Below, piece by piece: positions 26,441 to 33,803 of a stretch of 64,000 nt of DNA. The notes beneath the pieces are model-generated. The model was not told where the DNA came from. It did not search any database and saw only the letters and a list, made by a program, of their open reading frames with translations. The stretch lies in the NCBI GenBank assembly GCA_019454405.1, contig JACFOH010000004.1, positions 27,565-91,564 on the forward strand. Direction: 5' to 3'. Position 1 is the stretch's first letter, and each line of letters begins with the position of its first letter. This DNA is from Promineifilum sp. GTDB taxonomy: Bacteria; Chloroflexota; Anaerolineae; Promineifilales; Promineifilaceae. Both the position numbers and the translations under genes were made by a program.

Positions 26441-26941
26441 ATGTTGATCTACCTGTTCGGATTGCCCGCGGCCGGCAAGAATTACGTCGGCGAAATACTG
26501 GCTGACGAGTTCGATTATACATTCTACGATGGCGATCTCGACCTGACACCCGAGATGCGCGACGCTGTACACGATGGGCGGCCGTTCACAGCGGAAATGC
26601 GCGACCGGTTCTACGGCCTGCTAATCGATCGCATCGCTGAACTACGTTCGGCTTACCCCAACCTGGCTTTTTGTCAGGCCACATTCAAGGAACATCATCG
26701 CGAGCTTATCGCCGCGGCCCACCCGGACATCGTCTACGTGCTGGTGGAGGCCGACGAAGCGGTGCGGCTGGCACGTCTCTCACACGGCAACAATCCTGTG
26801 ACCGTCGAATACGCCCGGATGATCGCCGGTTTCTTCGAGCCGCCACGCCACCCCCATTTCATCATCAGCAACAACGGGGGGCGCGAAGACGTCGTGCGAC
26901 AACTGGCCGCTCTACTGGCCTGGTTCGACGAACTGGAATAG
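26441..26941 (+). CDS. P-loop kinase, gluconate/shikimate-kinase-like
   Basis: About 166 residues. The P-loop is GLPAAGKNY: the usual Ser/Thr after the lysine is replaced by Asn, which would weaken Mg-ATP binding. The rest (FYDGDLDLTPEM, FCQATFKEHHRELI, VYVLVEADEAVRLARL) resembles gluconokinase-type small kinases. The substrate cannot be assigned. The ATG at 26441 follows AGGG; a TTG at 26426 is less likely. It begins 12 bases after the nuclease stop and converges with the YbaK gene two bases from its stop. Confidence 0.65.
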   Translation: MLIYLFGLPAAGKNYVGEILADEFDYTFYDGDLDLTPEMRDAVHDGRPFTAEMRDRFYGLLIDRIAELRSAYPNLAFCQATFKEHHRELIAAAHPDIVYVLVEADEAVRLARLSHGNNPVTVEYARMIAGFFEPPRHPHFIISNNGGREDVVRQLAALLAWFDELE

Positions 26942-26943
26942 AT

Positions 26944-27411
26944 CTAGAGGACCGACACCCGCTCGACGTCGCCCAATGCCCGCGCCAGATCGGCCGCGGT
27001 CAGGATGACGGCCGTGCCGCGTACGCCCGAGCCGAGAGAGATCTCCTCCTCCCGCATCACGCTCTCATCCAGGAAAATCCGAACCGGCTGCGCCAGAGCA
27101 AACGGCCCTACCGCCCCGATCTCATAGCCTGTCACGGCGCGAACCTCATCCGGCGTAGCCATCGTCATCCGCGAATGCCCCACGACATGGCGCAGCGCCT
27201 TCCAGTTGATCTGCTTCGGGCCACCCACCACGACCATCAGGTACTCATCCTGCGCCAGGCGGAACAGGATGCTGCGAACGACTTGTTCAGGGCGCTGCCC
27301 GCGCTCTTCGGCCGCCTGCTCCAGAGAACGAACCGGCCCCTCGTGACTAAACTCGCGGAAGGGAACGCCTAGCGCTTCCAACGCTCGGCCGACTGGCGTC
27401 ATTGCGCTCAC
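26944..27411 (-). CDS. YbaK/ProX-type aminoacyl-tRNA deacylase
   Basis: 155 residues, a single YbaK/EbsC domain. Visible: [24 protein letters not shown], the lysine in [12 protein letters not shown] and the C-terminal [16 protein letters not shown]. Family members clear mischarged Cys- or Ala-tRNA-Pro in trans. The gene's ATG overlaps the stop of the amidotransferase upstream (ATGA), so they are translated together although their functions look unrelated. Which tRNA it edits cannot be told. Confidence 0.88.
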   Translation of the reverse strand: MSAMTPVGRALEALGVPFREFSHEGPVRSLEQAAEERGQRPEQVVRSILFRLAQDEYLMVVVGGPKQINWKALRHVVGHSRMTMATPDEVRAVTGYEIGAVGPFALAQPVRIFLDESVMREEEISLGSGVRGTAVILTAADLARALGDVERVSVL

Positions 27412-28163
27412 GAGCGAACCAATTCAGTAGCGTTCACCAGACCGCGGAACAACGACAGCATCGTTGGGTCGTCCCCGATCAGGTTTTCGGGGTGCCATTG
27501 CACGCCAAGGGCAAAGGGGTGGTCAACCGACTCAACACCCTCGATGAGGCCATCCGGTGCATAAGCCGTCGCCACCAGTCCCGGCGCCAGATCGTGAACG
27601 CCTTGATGATGCAGGCTATTGACCATCGCCTCAGTTCGCCCCAGAGCCATCGCCAGCTTGCTATCCGGCTCAATCGTCACCGCGTGCGCCCGATAATTGC
27701 GCGGATGATCGTCGAAGAAATCGTGCTTCATCCCGCCCGGCATCCATTTATAGACATCTTCGTAGAGCGTACCGCCCAGGGCGACATTCAACATCTGATG
27801 GCCACGGCAAATAGCCAGCAATGGCTTGTTCTGCTCCATGGCGGCCCGCGCCAGAATCAGCTCGACACGGTCGCGATCCTCATCGACGTCGAAGATCTGT
27901 CCCAGATGCTCACTGTGATAATACTTCCCGGCGATATCGCCGCCGCCGGTTAGCACAAGGCCGTCCAGCCTGTCGAGCAGATTCAACAACGACTCGTCGC
28001 CCAGCCCCAGCGGGATCATTACCGGCGTTCCTCCCGCGGCTTCCACCGCTTCGATATAGCTAGGCATCAGGGCAAAGTATGTCACCGACGGCGCTTGTTT
28101 GGTCGTCTTACGATAGGTCGTCAACCCGATCATCGGCCGATTGTTATTTTTTAGGTTAGTCAT
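27408..28163 (-). CDS. class I glutamine amidotransferase-like hydrolase (PuuD type)
   Basis: About 251 residues from ATG 28163, chosen because GGAG lies upstream and the family begins IGLTTY. Catalytic triad: Cys in LAICRGHQMLN, His and Glu in GVQWHPE. GTLYEDVYKW and LTGGGDI match the gamma-glutamyl-GABA hydrolase (PuuD) group, which frees GABA in putrescine breakdown. No other putrescine genes are nearby, so another gamma-glutamyl amide may be the substrate. It follows rplS after a terminator and is coupled to the YbaK gene. Confidence 0.88.
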   Translation of the reverse strand: MTNLKNNNRPMIGLTTYRKTTKQAPSVTYFALMPSYIEAVEAAGGTPVMIPLGLGDESLLNLLDRLDGLVLTGGGDIAGKYYHSEHLGQIFDVDEDRDRVELILARAAMEQNKPLLAICRGHQMLNVALGGTLYEDVYKWMPGGMKHDFFDDHPRNYRAHAVTIEPDSKLAMALGRTEAMVNSLHHQGVHDLAPGLVATAYAPDGLIEGVESVDHPFALGVQWHPENLIGDDPTMLSLFRGLVNATELVRS

Positions 28164-28195
28164 CTCAGGGTTATCTCCGGCAAGAAACAAAGCAA

Positions 28196-28226
28196 AACAG
28201 GTGAAAGACGAATGCTTTCACCTGTT
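28196..28226 (-). terminator. intrinsic terminator after rplS
   Basis: A perfect 12-bp stem, AACAGGTGAAAG / CTTTCACCTGTT, with a 7-base loop. On the minus strand it runs into TTGCTTTGTTT. It separates rplS from the amidotransferase gene. Confidence 0.82.
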
Positions 28227-28280
28227 ATTGATCACATGACTCGAGTTTACCGCCATTGGGCGGTGATGCAAGGGAACGGA

Positions 28281-28646
28281 CTATCGCGAGTCAAAAGTCC
28301 GCTTGGCGCGCAGACGCGTCGCCTTGCCCGTGCGGTTGCGCAGGAAATAGAGGCGCGCGCGACGGACGTGGCCGTGGCTTTGAATCTCGATCTTCTCAAT
28401 TCGCGGGGAATTGGCCAGGAAGGTTCGCTCGACGCCGATGCCATTAGACGCGATCCGGCGAACAGTGAAGTTGGCATTGTTGCCTTCGTTACGCTTGCGG
28501 ATGACCGTGCCACGAACCATCTGGACACGCTCGTTTTTGTCGCCGACATTGATGCGCACGTAAACCGTGACGCTATCGCCTACGCTTACCTCCGGCAGGT
28601 CCGAGTTCTTTTCCTTATCAAATGCTTTCAATAGTAAATCAGACAT
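28281..28646 (-). CDS. rplS: 50S ribosomal protein L19
   Basis: 121 residues from ATG 28646, with a GGAGC site upstream; in-frame codons further up are part of the structured leader. Typical L19 stretches: VGDSVTVYVRI, VQMVRGTVIRKR, FTVRRIASNGIGVERTF and the C-terminal RRARLYFLRNRTGKATRLR. L19 sits at the 30S-50S interface. It is usually in the rpsP-rimM-trmD-rplS operon; here it stands alone, preceded by the NAD(P)HX repair gene and a leader with three hairpins. Confidence 0.97.
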   Translation of the reverse strand: MSDLLLKAFDKEKNSDLPEVSVGDSVTVYVRINVGDKNERVQMVRGTVIRKRNEGNNANFTVRRIASNGIGVERTFLANSPRIEKIEIQSHGHVRRARLYFLRNRTGKATRLRAKRTFDSR

Positions 28647-28667
28647 GATTCTGTGCTCCAAAGAACG

Positions 28668-28692
28668 AAAAAACAACGTTCCTGCCGGAACG
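28668..28692 (-). promoter_or_regulatory. terminator-like hairpin in the rplS leader (candidate attenuator)
   Basis: On the minus strand CGTTCC, GGCA loop, GGAACG, then TTG and a run of six T (28668-28673). This is the form of an intrinsic terminator, only 30 bases before the rplS start and just upstream of its ribosome site. It could stop read-through or serve as an attenuator for rplS. Confidence 0.65.
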
Positions 28693-28742
28693 CCGTCGCT
28701 GCCCCAGGAAACCTGGTTAATATTAGTCGCGTAAATATAAAA

Positions 28743-28780
28743 CCCGTTCCACGGGCCAGTCATGAAGTCTATCATGACTG
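28743..28780 (-). promoter_or_regulatory. two further hairpins upstream of rplS
   Basis: CAGTCATGA / TCATGACTG (28757-28780), perfect 9-bp arms with a 6-base loop. Directly after it on the minus strand comes CCCGT-GGA-ACGGG followed by TTTTATATTT (28743-28755), which looks like a weak terminator. Together with the next hairpin they give a compact structured leader. Confidence 0.55.
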
Positions 28781-28832
28781 CGCTTGTTTGGCAATCCCTC
28801 GGGCAAATTCTGTTTCAATTCAGTGTCTGTAC

Positions 28833-28892
28833 TCATAGCGTCAACGCTCATAGCGTCAACGCTCATAGCGTCAACGCTCACAGCGTCAACGC
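28833..28892. repeat. four tandem 15-bp repeats spanning the nnr stop codon
   Basis: Unit on the minus strand GCGTTGACGCTRTGA, four copies (28878-28892, 28863-28877, 28848-28862, 28833-28847). The first copy is the last five codons of the NAD(P)HX repair gene (Ala-Leu-Thr-Leu-stop). The other three repeat the same codons and stop downstream. Each unit contains AGCGT/ACGCT arms two bases apart and can fold into a tiny hairpin. Confidence 0.95.
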
Positions 28893-30533
28893 CCGTCGCG
28901 CGTGGGAAACCCAATCGGCCAGCTCGCCGGCCAGCAAGCCGGAATCGCCCCAGAAGTCGCGAGCCATCTCCCCGGCAGCGCCATGAAGATAACCCGCCAA
29001 CACCGCCGCCTCATAGCTCGCCAGCCCCTGGGCCAGCAAGCCGGCGATGATCCCCGCCAGCACATCGCCGCTGCCTCCCACGGCCAGGATCGGATTGGCG
29101 AACGGCAGCAATGTAGCCCGACCGTCCGGCGCGGCAACGACCGTATAGGCGCCCTTCAGGACGACGATATGACCCCACTCGGCCGCCTTCTCTCGCGCCA
29201 ATTCAACCCGGTCCTCGTCACGGATGGCGTCGAGCGGGCGGCCAACCAACCGCGCCATTTCACCTGGGTGCGGCGTCAAAATAGTGCCCGGCGGCAGGCG
29301 TTTCGGCCAACCGTCCAACATTGACAGCAAATTCAACCCGTCAGCGTCGATGACCAACGGCGGCGTATGTCCCTGGGGCGGCTCGCGCAAACCGTCGAGC
29401 ATGGCCCCCAGGAAGGAACCGGCTTCACCCAGCCCCGGCCCGATAAGAATCGCCGAGTAATCCTTTAGCGAACTCAGAAGCAAATTCGCTGTTGAGACTC
29501 CCAACAGATCAGTATCGGTGATCAACGGATAAGTCGCTTCGGGAAACTGGCTCGCCAGCGCCGGACGCAAGCGTTGCGGCACGGCGAGCGTCACCAGACC
29601 CACGCCACTGCGAAACGCGCCGCGAGCGGCAAGAGCCGGCGCGCCCCAGTAGCGGATGCTACCGGCGGCGATGAGCGCGGTACCAAATGTCCCCTTGTGT
29701 CCGTCCAACGGCCGCTTGGGCAGCAATCGACGGGCCAGATCAGCCGTCGCCAGTTCGATCGGGACAGCGGCAACGACCGGTAATTGGGGATCGATGCCGA
29801 TATCGGCCACGATCAGTTCGCCACACGCGGCCGCGCCGGGGAACTTGAAGTGGCCGCGCTTAGGCCCGGCAAAGGTGACAGTGTGATCGGCGGAGATCGC
29901 CAGCGGATCCAGTTCGCCGCTATCGCAGTTCAGTCCACTGGGGCAGTCGACGGCGACGACCACCGGCCAGCCAGGCAACTTATCCTCCGGAGCTTCTGTC
30001 TCAGGAGGAAGTGGCGGCGCGGCAACACGAATCAGCGGCGACGGCCTGTTCCCCGCTTGCCGCCTTCCGGCGATACCCAGACTCACTTGTCGCATAAGTT
30101 CGCCCAAAACCCCGACGATCGGCCGCGAGGCCCCCGTTCCCAGCAGCGCGTCGATGAGAATGTCGGTGGTTTGCAAACGGTGATGCAAGATGCGGAACCG
30201 CTGGTCATGCTCAGCCAACAAAAATTCCAGCCCCATCGCCTCGGCCTGGGCCATATTGGCATCGCCATCAGCCGACCTCGCCTTCAACAAATAGAAGGCG
30301 ACCTTCGCCCCTGCCTCGGCCAGATAGCGCCCGGCCACTAACCCGTCTCCGCCATTGTTACCCGGCCCCACCAGGACGAGCACCTGCCGTCCAACGACTT
30401 CATAGCGCTGCCAGATAGCCTCGGCCACACGCAGGCCAGCCGTCTCCATCATCTGGGCATAGGTCAGGCCGGCAGCATCGGCCGCTTTCTCGGCGGCCAC
30501 CATTTCATTAACGGTGAATAGTTTGACTGTCAT
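28878..30533 (-). CDS. nnr: bifunctional NAD(P)H-hydrate epimerase / ADP-dependent dehydratase
   Basis: 551 residues, the usual fused form that repairs hydrated NAD(P)H. The N-terminal YjeF_N epimerase (about 1-245) has VGPGNNGGDGLVAGRYL, DALLGTG and VAVDCPSGLN. The C-terminal ribokinase-like dehydratase (about 265-545) has HKGTFGTALIAAG, LVIDADGLN, LTPHPGEMARL and AVGGSGDVLAGIIAG. It begins 20 bases after tRNA-Arg on the same strand and has no clear promoter of its own, so the tRNA promoter probably serves both. Its final 15 bases are duplicated in tandem past the stop. Confidence 0.95.
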   Translation of the reverse strand: MTVKLFTVNEMVAAEKAADAAGLTYAQMMETAGLRVAEAIWQRYEVVGRQVLVLVGPGNNGGDGLVAGRYLAEAGAKVAFYLLKARSADGDANMAQAEAMGLEFLLAEHDQRFRILHHRLQTTDILIDALLGTGASRPIVGVLGELMRQVSLGIAGRRQAGNRPSPLIRVAAPPLPPETEAPEDKLPGWPVVVAVDCPSGLNCDSGELDPLAISADHTVTFAGPKRGHFKFPGAAACGELIVADIGIDPQLPVVAAVPIELATADLARRLLPKRPLDGHKGTFGTALIAAGSIRYWGAPALAARGAFRSGVGLVTLAVPQRLRPALASQFPEATYPLITDTDLLGVSTANLLLSSLKDYSAILIGPGLGEAGSFLGAMLDGLREPPQGHTPPLVIDADGLNLLSMLDGWPKRLPPGTILTPHPGEMARLVGRPLDAIRDEDRVELAREKAAEWGHIVVLKGAYTVVAAPDGRATLLPFANPILAVGGSGDVLAGIIAGLLAQGLASYEAAVLAGYLHGAAGEMARDFWGDSGLLAGELADWVSHARRALTL

Positions 30534-30552
30534 CAGAGTTCCGGCGCTTGTG

Positions 30553-30626
30553 CGCCCCCGGCAGGGCTCGAACCTGCAACATTCGGCTTAGAAGGCCGAC
30601 GCTCTGTCCTATTGAGCTACGGGGGC
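30553..30626 (-). tRNA. tRNA-Arg (anticodon UCU)
   Basis: 74 bases on the minus strand. The acceptor stem GCCCCCG pairs with CGGGGGC. The D-arm begins GCTC, the anticodon stem TCGGC/GCCGA holds loop CTTCTAA (anticodon TCT), and the T-arm is GCAGG-TTCGAGC-CCTGC. The discriminator base is G and the 3' CCA is not encoded. It reads AGA codons. Confidence 0.95.
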
Positions 30627-30637
30627 GGGCAATTTCA

Positions 30638-30666
30638 ATTGTAATGGGCGAGGATGGCTGCGTCAA
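30638..30666 (-). promoter_or_regulatory. promoter of tRNA-Arg
   Basis: On the minus strand TTGACG (30661-30666), 17 bases, TACAAT (30638-30643). Transcription would start about 5 bases before the mature tRNA. Confidence 0.75.
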
Positions 30667-30765
30667 CGACGTTAACGAGAGGCTATGATTGAACGCAACC
30701 GGCGAGGAATGCCGGTTCTGTCCCAGGTTACGGGCGAGGTTTACCTAATCCGGCCGGCGCAGCGC

Positions 30766-31221
30766 CTAATCGTCGTCAAACAACGGCCGGATGCCGTTGA
30801 AGATCGTCGGCCCACCGAAGGTTTTGACGATAAGATCGGGTTGCCTGTGGACCTGTTCGGCGATCTCGGTCGCCGTCAGCGGTTCGTTGCCGTTAGCCAA
30901 CAGGACGCTGAACACGGCATCCACCAGCGAACCCTGGGTCGCCATGTCGTTACCGTGCCGGCTGAAGTAGCTGCGCACGAGATATTGGAAGGCGTCGACC
31001 CGGCGTACCTCGCCGGTCTTGGAGTCAACCAGATCAATCTGGTCGGCAGCTATCTCCTGCCCAAGTTCGCTGCCCAGCGACAGGCGCGCCAACAGGTAGG
31101 TCTTTAGATCGAGATGGCTTTCATCCCACCAGGAGTAGTCGATATAAAATCGGGTGTCAGGCGTTACGCGGCGCAGGCTTGCCGCTTTAATCTGTGGCCG
31201 CGGATTTCTAGACAAAGACAA
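30766..31221 (-). CDS. unrecognised small protein with C-terminal winged-helix-like part
   Basis: 151 residues; I do not recognise the family. The N-terminal half (FYIDYSWWDESHLDLKTYLL) looks like a compact folded domain. The C-terminal half (residues about 90-145, SLVDAVFSVLLANGNEPLTATEIAEQV) reads like a winged helix-turn-helix. The frame has no early ATG. TTG at 31221 (AGGAG three bases upstream) or TTG at 31215 (nine bases) are the likely starts. It lies 23 bases after the larger unknown gene, so the two form one operon and probably one functional unit. Confidence 0.7.
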   Translation of the reverse strand: MSLSRNPRPQIKAASLRRVTPDTRFYIDYSWWDESHLDLKTYLLARLSLGSELGQEIAADQIDLVDSKTGEVRRVDAFQYLVRSYFSRHGNDMATQGSLVDAVFSVLLANGNEPLTATEIAEQVHRQPDLIVKTFGGPTIFNGIRPLFDDD

Positions 31222-31244
31222 TGTCTCCTCACCATCAATGGGCG

Positions 31245-32813
31245 CTAAGCCGCGCCTCCATATTGCCAGTAATGATCGCCAACAGACTTGAATGCGGGAT
31301 TGCGTACGAGTTCGGCGAAGATCGGTCCCGGCGGCAGTCGTCGCAACATATTAACCGCGCTGTAGAGCGTTTTGGCATGGACGGTATTCTGTGGCGTCAG
31401 GCCGGCCAATGACGGAAATACCTCGGTCAGTAATGCCGCTACCGACATTTTCATCGAGGAGGCCCGGCGCGCGTGTGCGTCGATGGCCGTCACAACATCC
31501 GTGCCGACGATCAGTAAATCGTCATAGCCACAGGGAACGGCGCGACGCATTAATTCAAACTGGATTCGGTTATCCTTCACAACGGCCAGTCGCACCCATT
31601 CGCGTTGCGGCCGCCGGCGATCAAAGCCTAGCATGACGATTCCCGGCTCGGGGCCGGGTTGCAGATGAATAAACCCTCCCACCGGGATCTGGTTGTCGCG
31701 GTACCATTGAGAAAGTCCATATACATAGCGCCCTTCAGCGACCACCCAGGCGGGGATTTCCTCATTGGTCTGGTCGTCGACCAACGTGATCCGCTGTCGC
31801 GGAGACCAACCAGGCTTAAATAAGGCGCGAGTCCTGGAATTAATGGGCAACGTTCCGGCCCAGCGATGCGGATAGGACAAGGCCAGCATAACCGGTACAG
31901 CCACCTCAATCGGAGGGTTGTCGGACCACTCGTCATCCAGTTCCTGTTCCAACAAAATCTGCTGTGGGGTCAGCGCACTGCGATCATAGGAAACCGGCTG
32001 ATACACGAGCCGCTCCGGAATCGTCTGAACGCCATCCGGTTCCATACGATGCAGGAACCAGGTCGACGGCCCGTGCGACGAAACCTCATCAAAGCGGCCG
32101 TCGAGTTGCATCTGCTGCGTCAGCGAGAACGCCTGCACGTCAGGGTCGATATCAGAATCCAGTTCCAACTGCGGCAGGATTTGGGCCGTTGTCAGTGGGC
32201 CGCCTTTGGCCACCTCCAGAATGGCTTCAGTCAGATGCAGATGGCCGATATTGATGTCGGCCAGGAGCGGCTTCACGAACCAACGCTCGCCAACATGAAT
32301 GAAATCCTCTCGTTTTTCCAGAGATGCGTCGATCTTTTTCGCGACGGCATCGCCATAGGCCGCCTGAATGTTCTGAGCGTCGCCAACCATCTGGGCGGTC
32401 AACTCTCCAGTATCACTGATGTTCAGCGGGTGCGATTGTTTGAAGTTGGCTGCGAATTCACGGGATTTCCCCTTGATCGCGACGCTAATCACGCTGAACT
32501 CGCCGTAGTCAGGATTGAAACCCTCGCGCACGCCGGTCACTTTGCCCTGGGCCAGCTTCAGCGCCGGGAAAACCAATTCCTCACCCACCTCGTATGCTCT
32601 CTCGGGCTGATAGACAGTACGACCGGCCATGACGCGGCGTAGCTCGTTCTCCCGTTCCCGCACCCGAAGTTGAATGATCAATTCAGCCAATTTGGCCGAA
32701 CTTTGGGGCTTTCCTGTATCAAGAAAATAGTTGTAGATTTGCTCAAGGTCAGAATCGGAGAGCGAGAATTGGGATTCCCAATACTCCGCCGCCTGGATTT
32801 GAGTCTGATTCAC
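31245..32813 (-). CDS. unrecognised ~522-residue protein with HARE-type winged-helix-like segment
   Basis: I cannot name the family. N-terminal helical part (about 1-60), then a beta-rich stretch (GEELVFPALKLAQGKVTGVR, about 75-120). A helix-rich region follows, with GGPLTTAQILPQLELDSDID (about 210-260) resembling a HARE/RpoE-delta-type winged helix. The middle part is rich in Trp, Pro and Arg (HRWAGTLP, ARVLGW-like spacing absent), and the C-terminal 90 residues are helical and contain VAALLTEVFPSLAGLTPQNT. No signal peptide, membrane helix or nuclease motif is seen. GTG at 32813 with AGGAG six bases upstream is the best start; TTG 32816 is adjacent. It is co-transcribed with the small gene downstream and divergent from gntR. 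Confidence 0.7.
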   Translation of the reverse strand: MNQTQIQAAEYWESQFSLSDSDLEQIYNYFLDTGKPQSSAKLAELIIQLRVRERENELRRVMAGRTVYQPERAYEVGEELVFPALKLAQGKVTGVREGFNPDYGEFSVISVAIKGKSREFAANFKQSHPLNISDTGELTAQMVGDAQNIQAAYGDAVAKKIDASLEKREDFIHVGERWFVKPLLADINIGHLHLTEAILEVAKGGPLTTAQILPQLELDSDIDPDVQAFSLTQQMQLDGRFDEVSSHGPSTWFLHRMEPDGVQTIPERLVYQPVSYDRSALTPQQILLEQELDDEWSDNPPIEVAVPVMLALSYPHRWAGTLPINSRTRALFKPGWSPRQRITLVDDQTNEEIPAWVVAEGRYVYGLSQWYRDNQIPVGGFIHLQPGPEPGIVMLGFDRRRPQREWVRLAVVKDNRIQFELMRRAVPCGYDDLLIVGTDVVTAIDAHARRASSMKMSVAALLTEVFPSLAGLTPQNTVHAKTLYSAVNMLRRLPPGPIFAELVRNPAFKSVGDHYWQYGGAA

Positions 32814-32902
32814 CAATTGCTCCTATACCGGGGCTACGCCTGCCGGGGATCATTAAGACTTGTTAATTGTACCAACCTGGGGGGCATGTAGCAATCTTAC
32901 GC

Positions 32903-32931
32903 TTGACATCCATCCGGAATACGGGTACTAT
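32903..32931 (+). promoter_or_regulatory. promoter of the gntR-yge-like operon
   Basis: Perfect TTGACA (32903-32908), 17-base spacer, TACTAT (32926-32931). Start expected near 32939, about 48 bases before the gntR ATG. Confidence 0.8.
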
Positions 32932-32960
32932 TTGTCATACAATCATACCAATATACAAAT
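32930..32960. promoter_or_regulatory. repeat-rich site at the gntR transcript start (candidate operator)
   Basis: Three 8-bp direct repeats ATACAATC, ATACCAAT, ATACAAAT (starting 32937, 32945, 32953) lie inside an inverted repeat ATTTGT (32930-32935) / ACAAAT (32955-32960). The site covers the expected transcription start, as expected for autorepression by the GntR protein. Confidence 0.5.
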
Positions 32961-32986
32961 TGATTTAATCTAATATAGCCATTCAA

Positions 32987-33727
32987 ATGCTCCGGCGCGC
33001 GCCTTCCCTAACCGATCAGGTTAAAGCCCATATCAAGGACCTTATCGTCCAAGGGCAGTTCGCCGATAGCCGCGTCCCCCCCGAGATGGAATTAGCTGAA
33101 CTGTTGGGAGTCAGCCGCACCACCGTCCGAGAGGCCCTTAGCCGGCTGGAGATGGAAGGAACCATCAGTCGCCGGCAAGGCTCCGGTACGTTCGTCAACG
33201 ACCCCGTGCTACAAATTCGCTCGCGGCTGGATGAGATCTGGTCTTATGAAGCGGTGCTCCGGGCTCACGGCTTCACACCCTCCACGCGCGTCCTGGAAGC
33301 ATACGCATTGACCGTCGGAGATGAAGGGCTACCGAAAAACATCATCAACGAACTATCGCTGGCCGCCGACGAACAGGTTCTGTTCACCAGCAAGCTCTTC
33401 CTGGAAGACGACGTACCGGTCATCCTGGCCCATAATTACCTGCCGATGCGTCTGCTGGCAGAACCTTATACGGCCGAAGACCTGGAGCGGCCAGTATACG
33501 ATTTCCTGGAGATGTTCAGTCACCGGCGATTGGCCTACTACTTATCCGAGATCATGCCGATCGCAGCTGATAGCGAACTGGCCGAGGCCCTGCTAATCGC
33601 GCCCGGCACTCCCCTGATCGCCTTCGATGAAATCGGCTATGATGATGACAATGTGCCTATCCTGAAGGCCATGTCCTATTTCCGTGACGACCTCCTTCGT
33701 TTCCGCATTCTTCGTCGTCGAGTTTGA
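32987..33727 (+). CDS. GntR-family regulator with UTRA effector domain
   Basis: 246 residues. The N-terminal GntR winged helix (about 5-70) has VPPEMELAELLGVSRTTVREALSRLE and RRQGSGTFV. The C-terminal UTRA/HutC-type ligand-binding domain (about 85-240) has RVLEAYALTV and the closing GTPLIAFDEIGYDDDNVPI. It heads the operon of four catabolic enzymes that follows, and most likely represses it until the substrate or a breakdown product binds. A short hairpin follows the stop. No clear ribosome site is seen before ATG 32987. Confidence 0.93.
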   Translation: MLRRAPSLTDQVKAHIKDLIVQGQFADSRVPPEMELAELLGVSRTTVREALSRLEMEGTISRRQGSGTFVNDPVLQIRSRLDEIWSYEAVLRAHGFTPSTRVLEAYALTVGDEGLPKNIINELSLAADEQVLFTSKLFLEDDVPVILAHNYLPMRLLAEPYTAEDLERPVYDFLEMFSHRRLAYYLSEIMPIAADSELAEALLIAPGTPLIAFDEIGYDDDNVPILKAMSYFRDDLLRFRILRRRV

Positions 33728-33739
33728 TCCTTAGAACCG

Positions 33740-33752
33740 CCCCGGATCGGGG
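33740..33752 (+). terminator. short hairpin after gntR
   Basis: CCCCG-GAT-CGGGG followed by TCTGTTTCG. A 5-bp GC stem with a modest T stretch; it may partly reduce transcription from gntR into the enzyme genes. Confidence 0.4.
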
Positions 33753-33803
33753 TCTGTTTCGTAATTAACCCAAATACCATAGTTTTTGAGGGAGTTAACA
33801 AAT

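Noticed and set aside
28723-28880. Small frame reading repeated Met-Ser-Val-Asp-Ala across the repeats toward rplS
   Set aside because: It arises from the tandem repeat in a shifted frame, lacks a ribosome site and would end inside the structured leader. Coding is possible through stop-start overlap but not supported.
28833-28892. 15-bp repeats considered as a CRISPR array
   Set aside because: The units are directly adjacent without spacers, too short, and coincide with the end of a gene.
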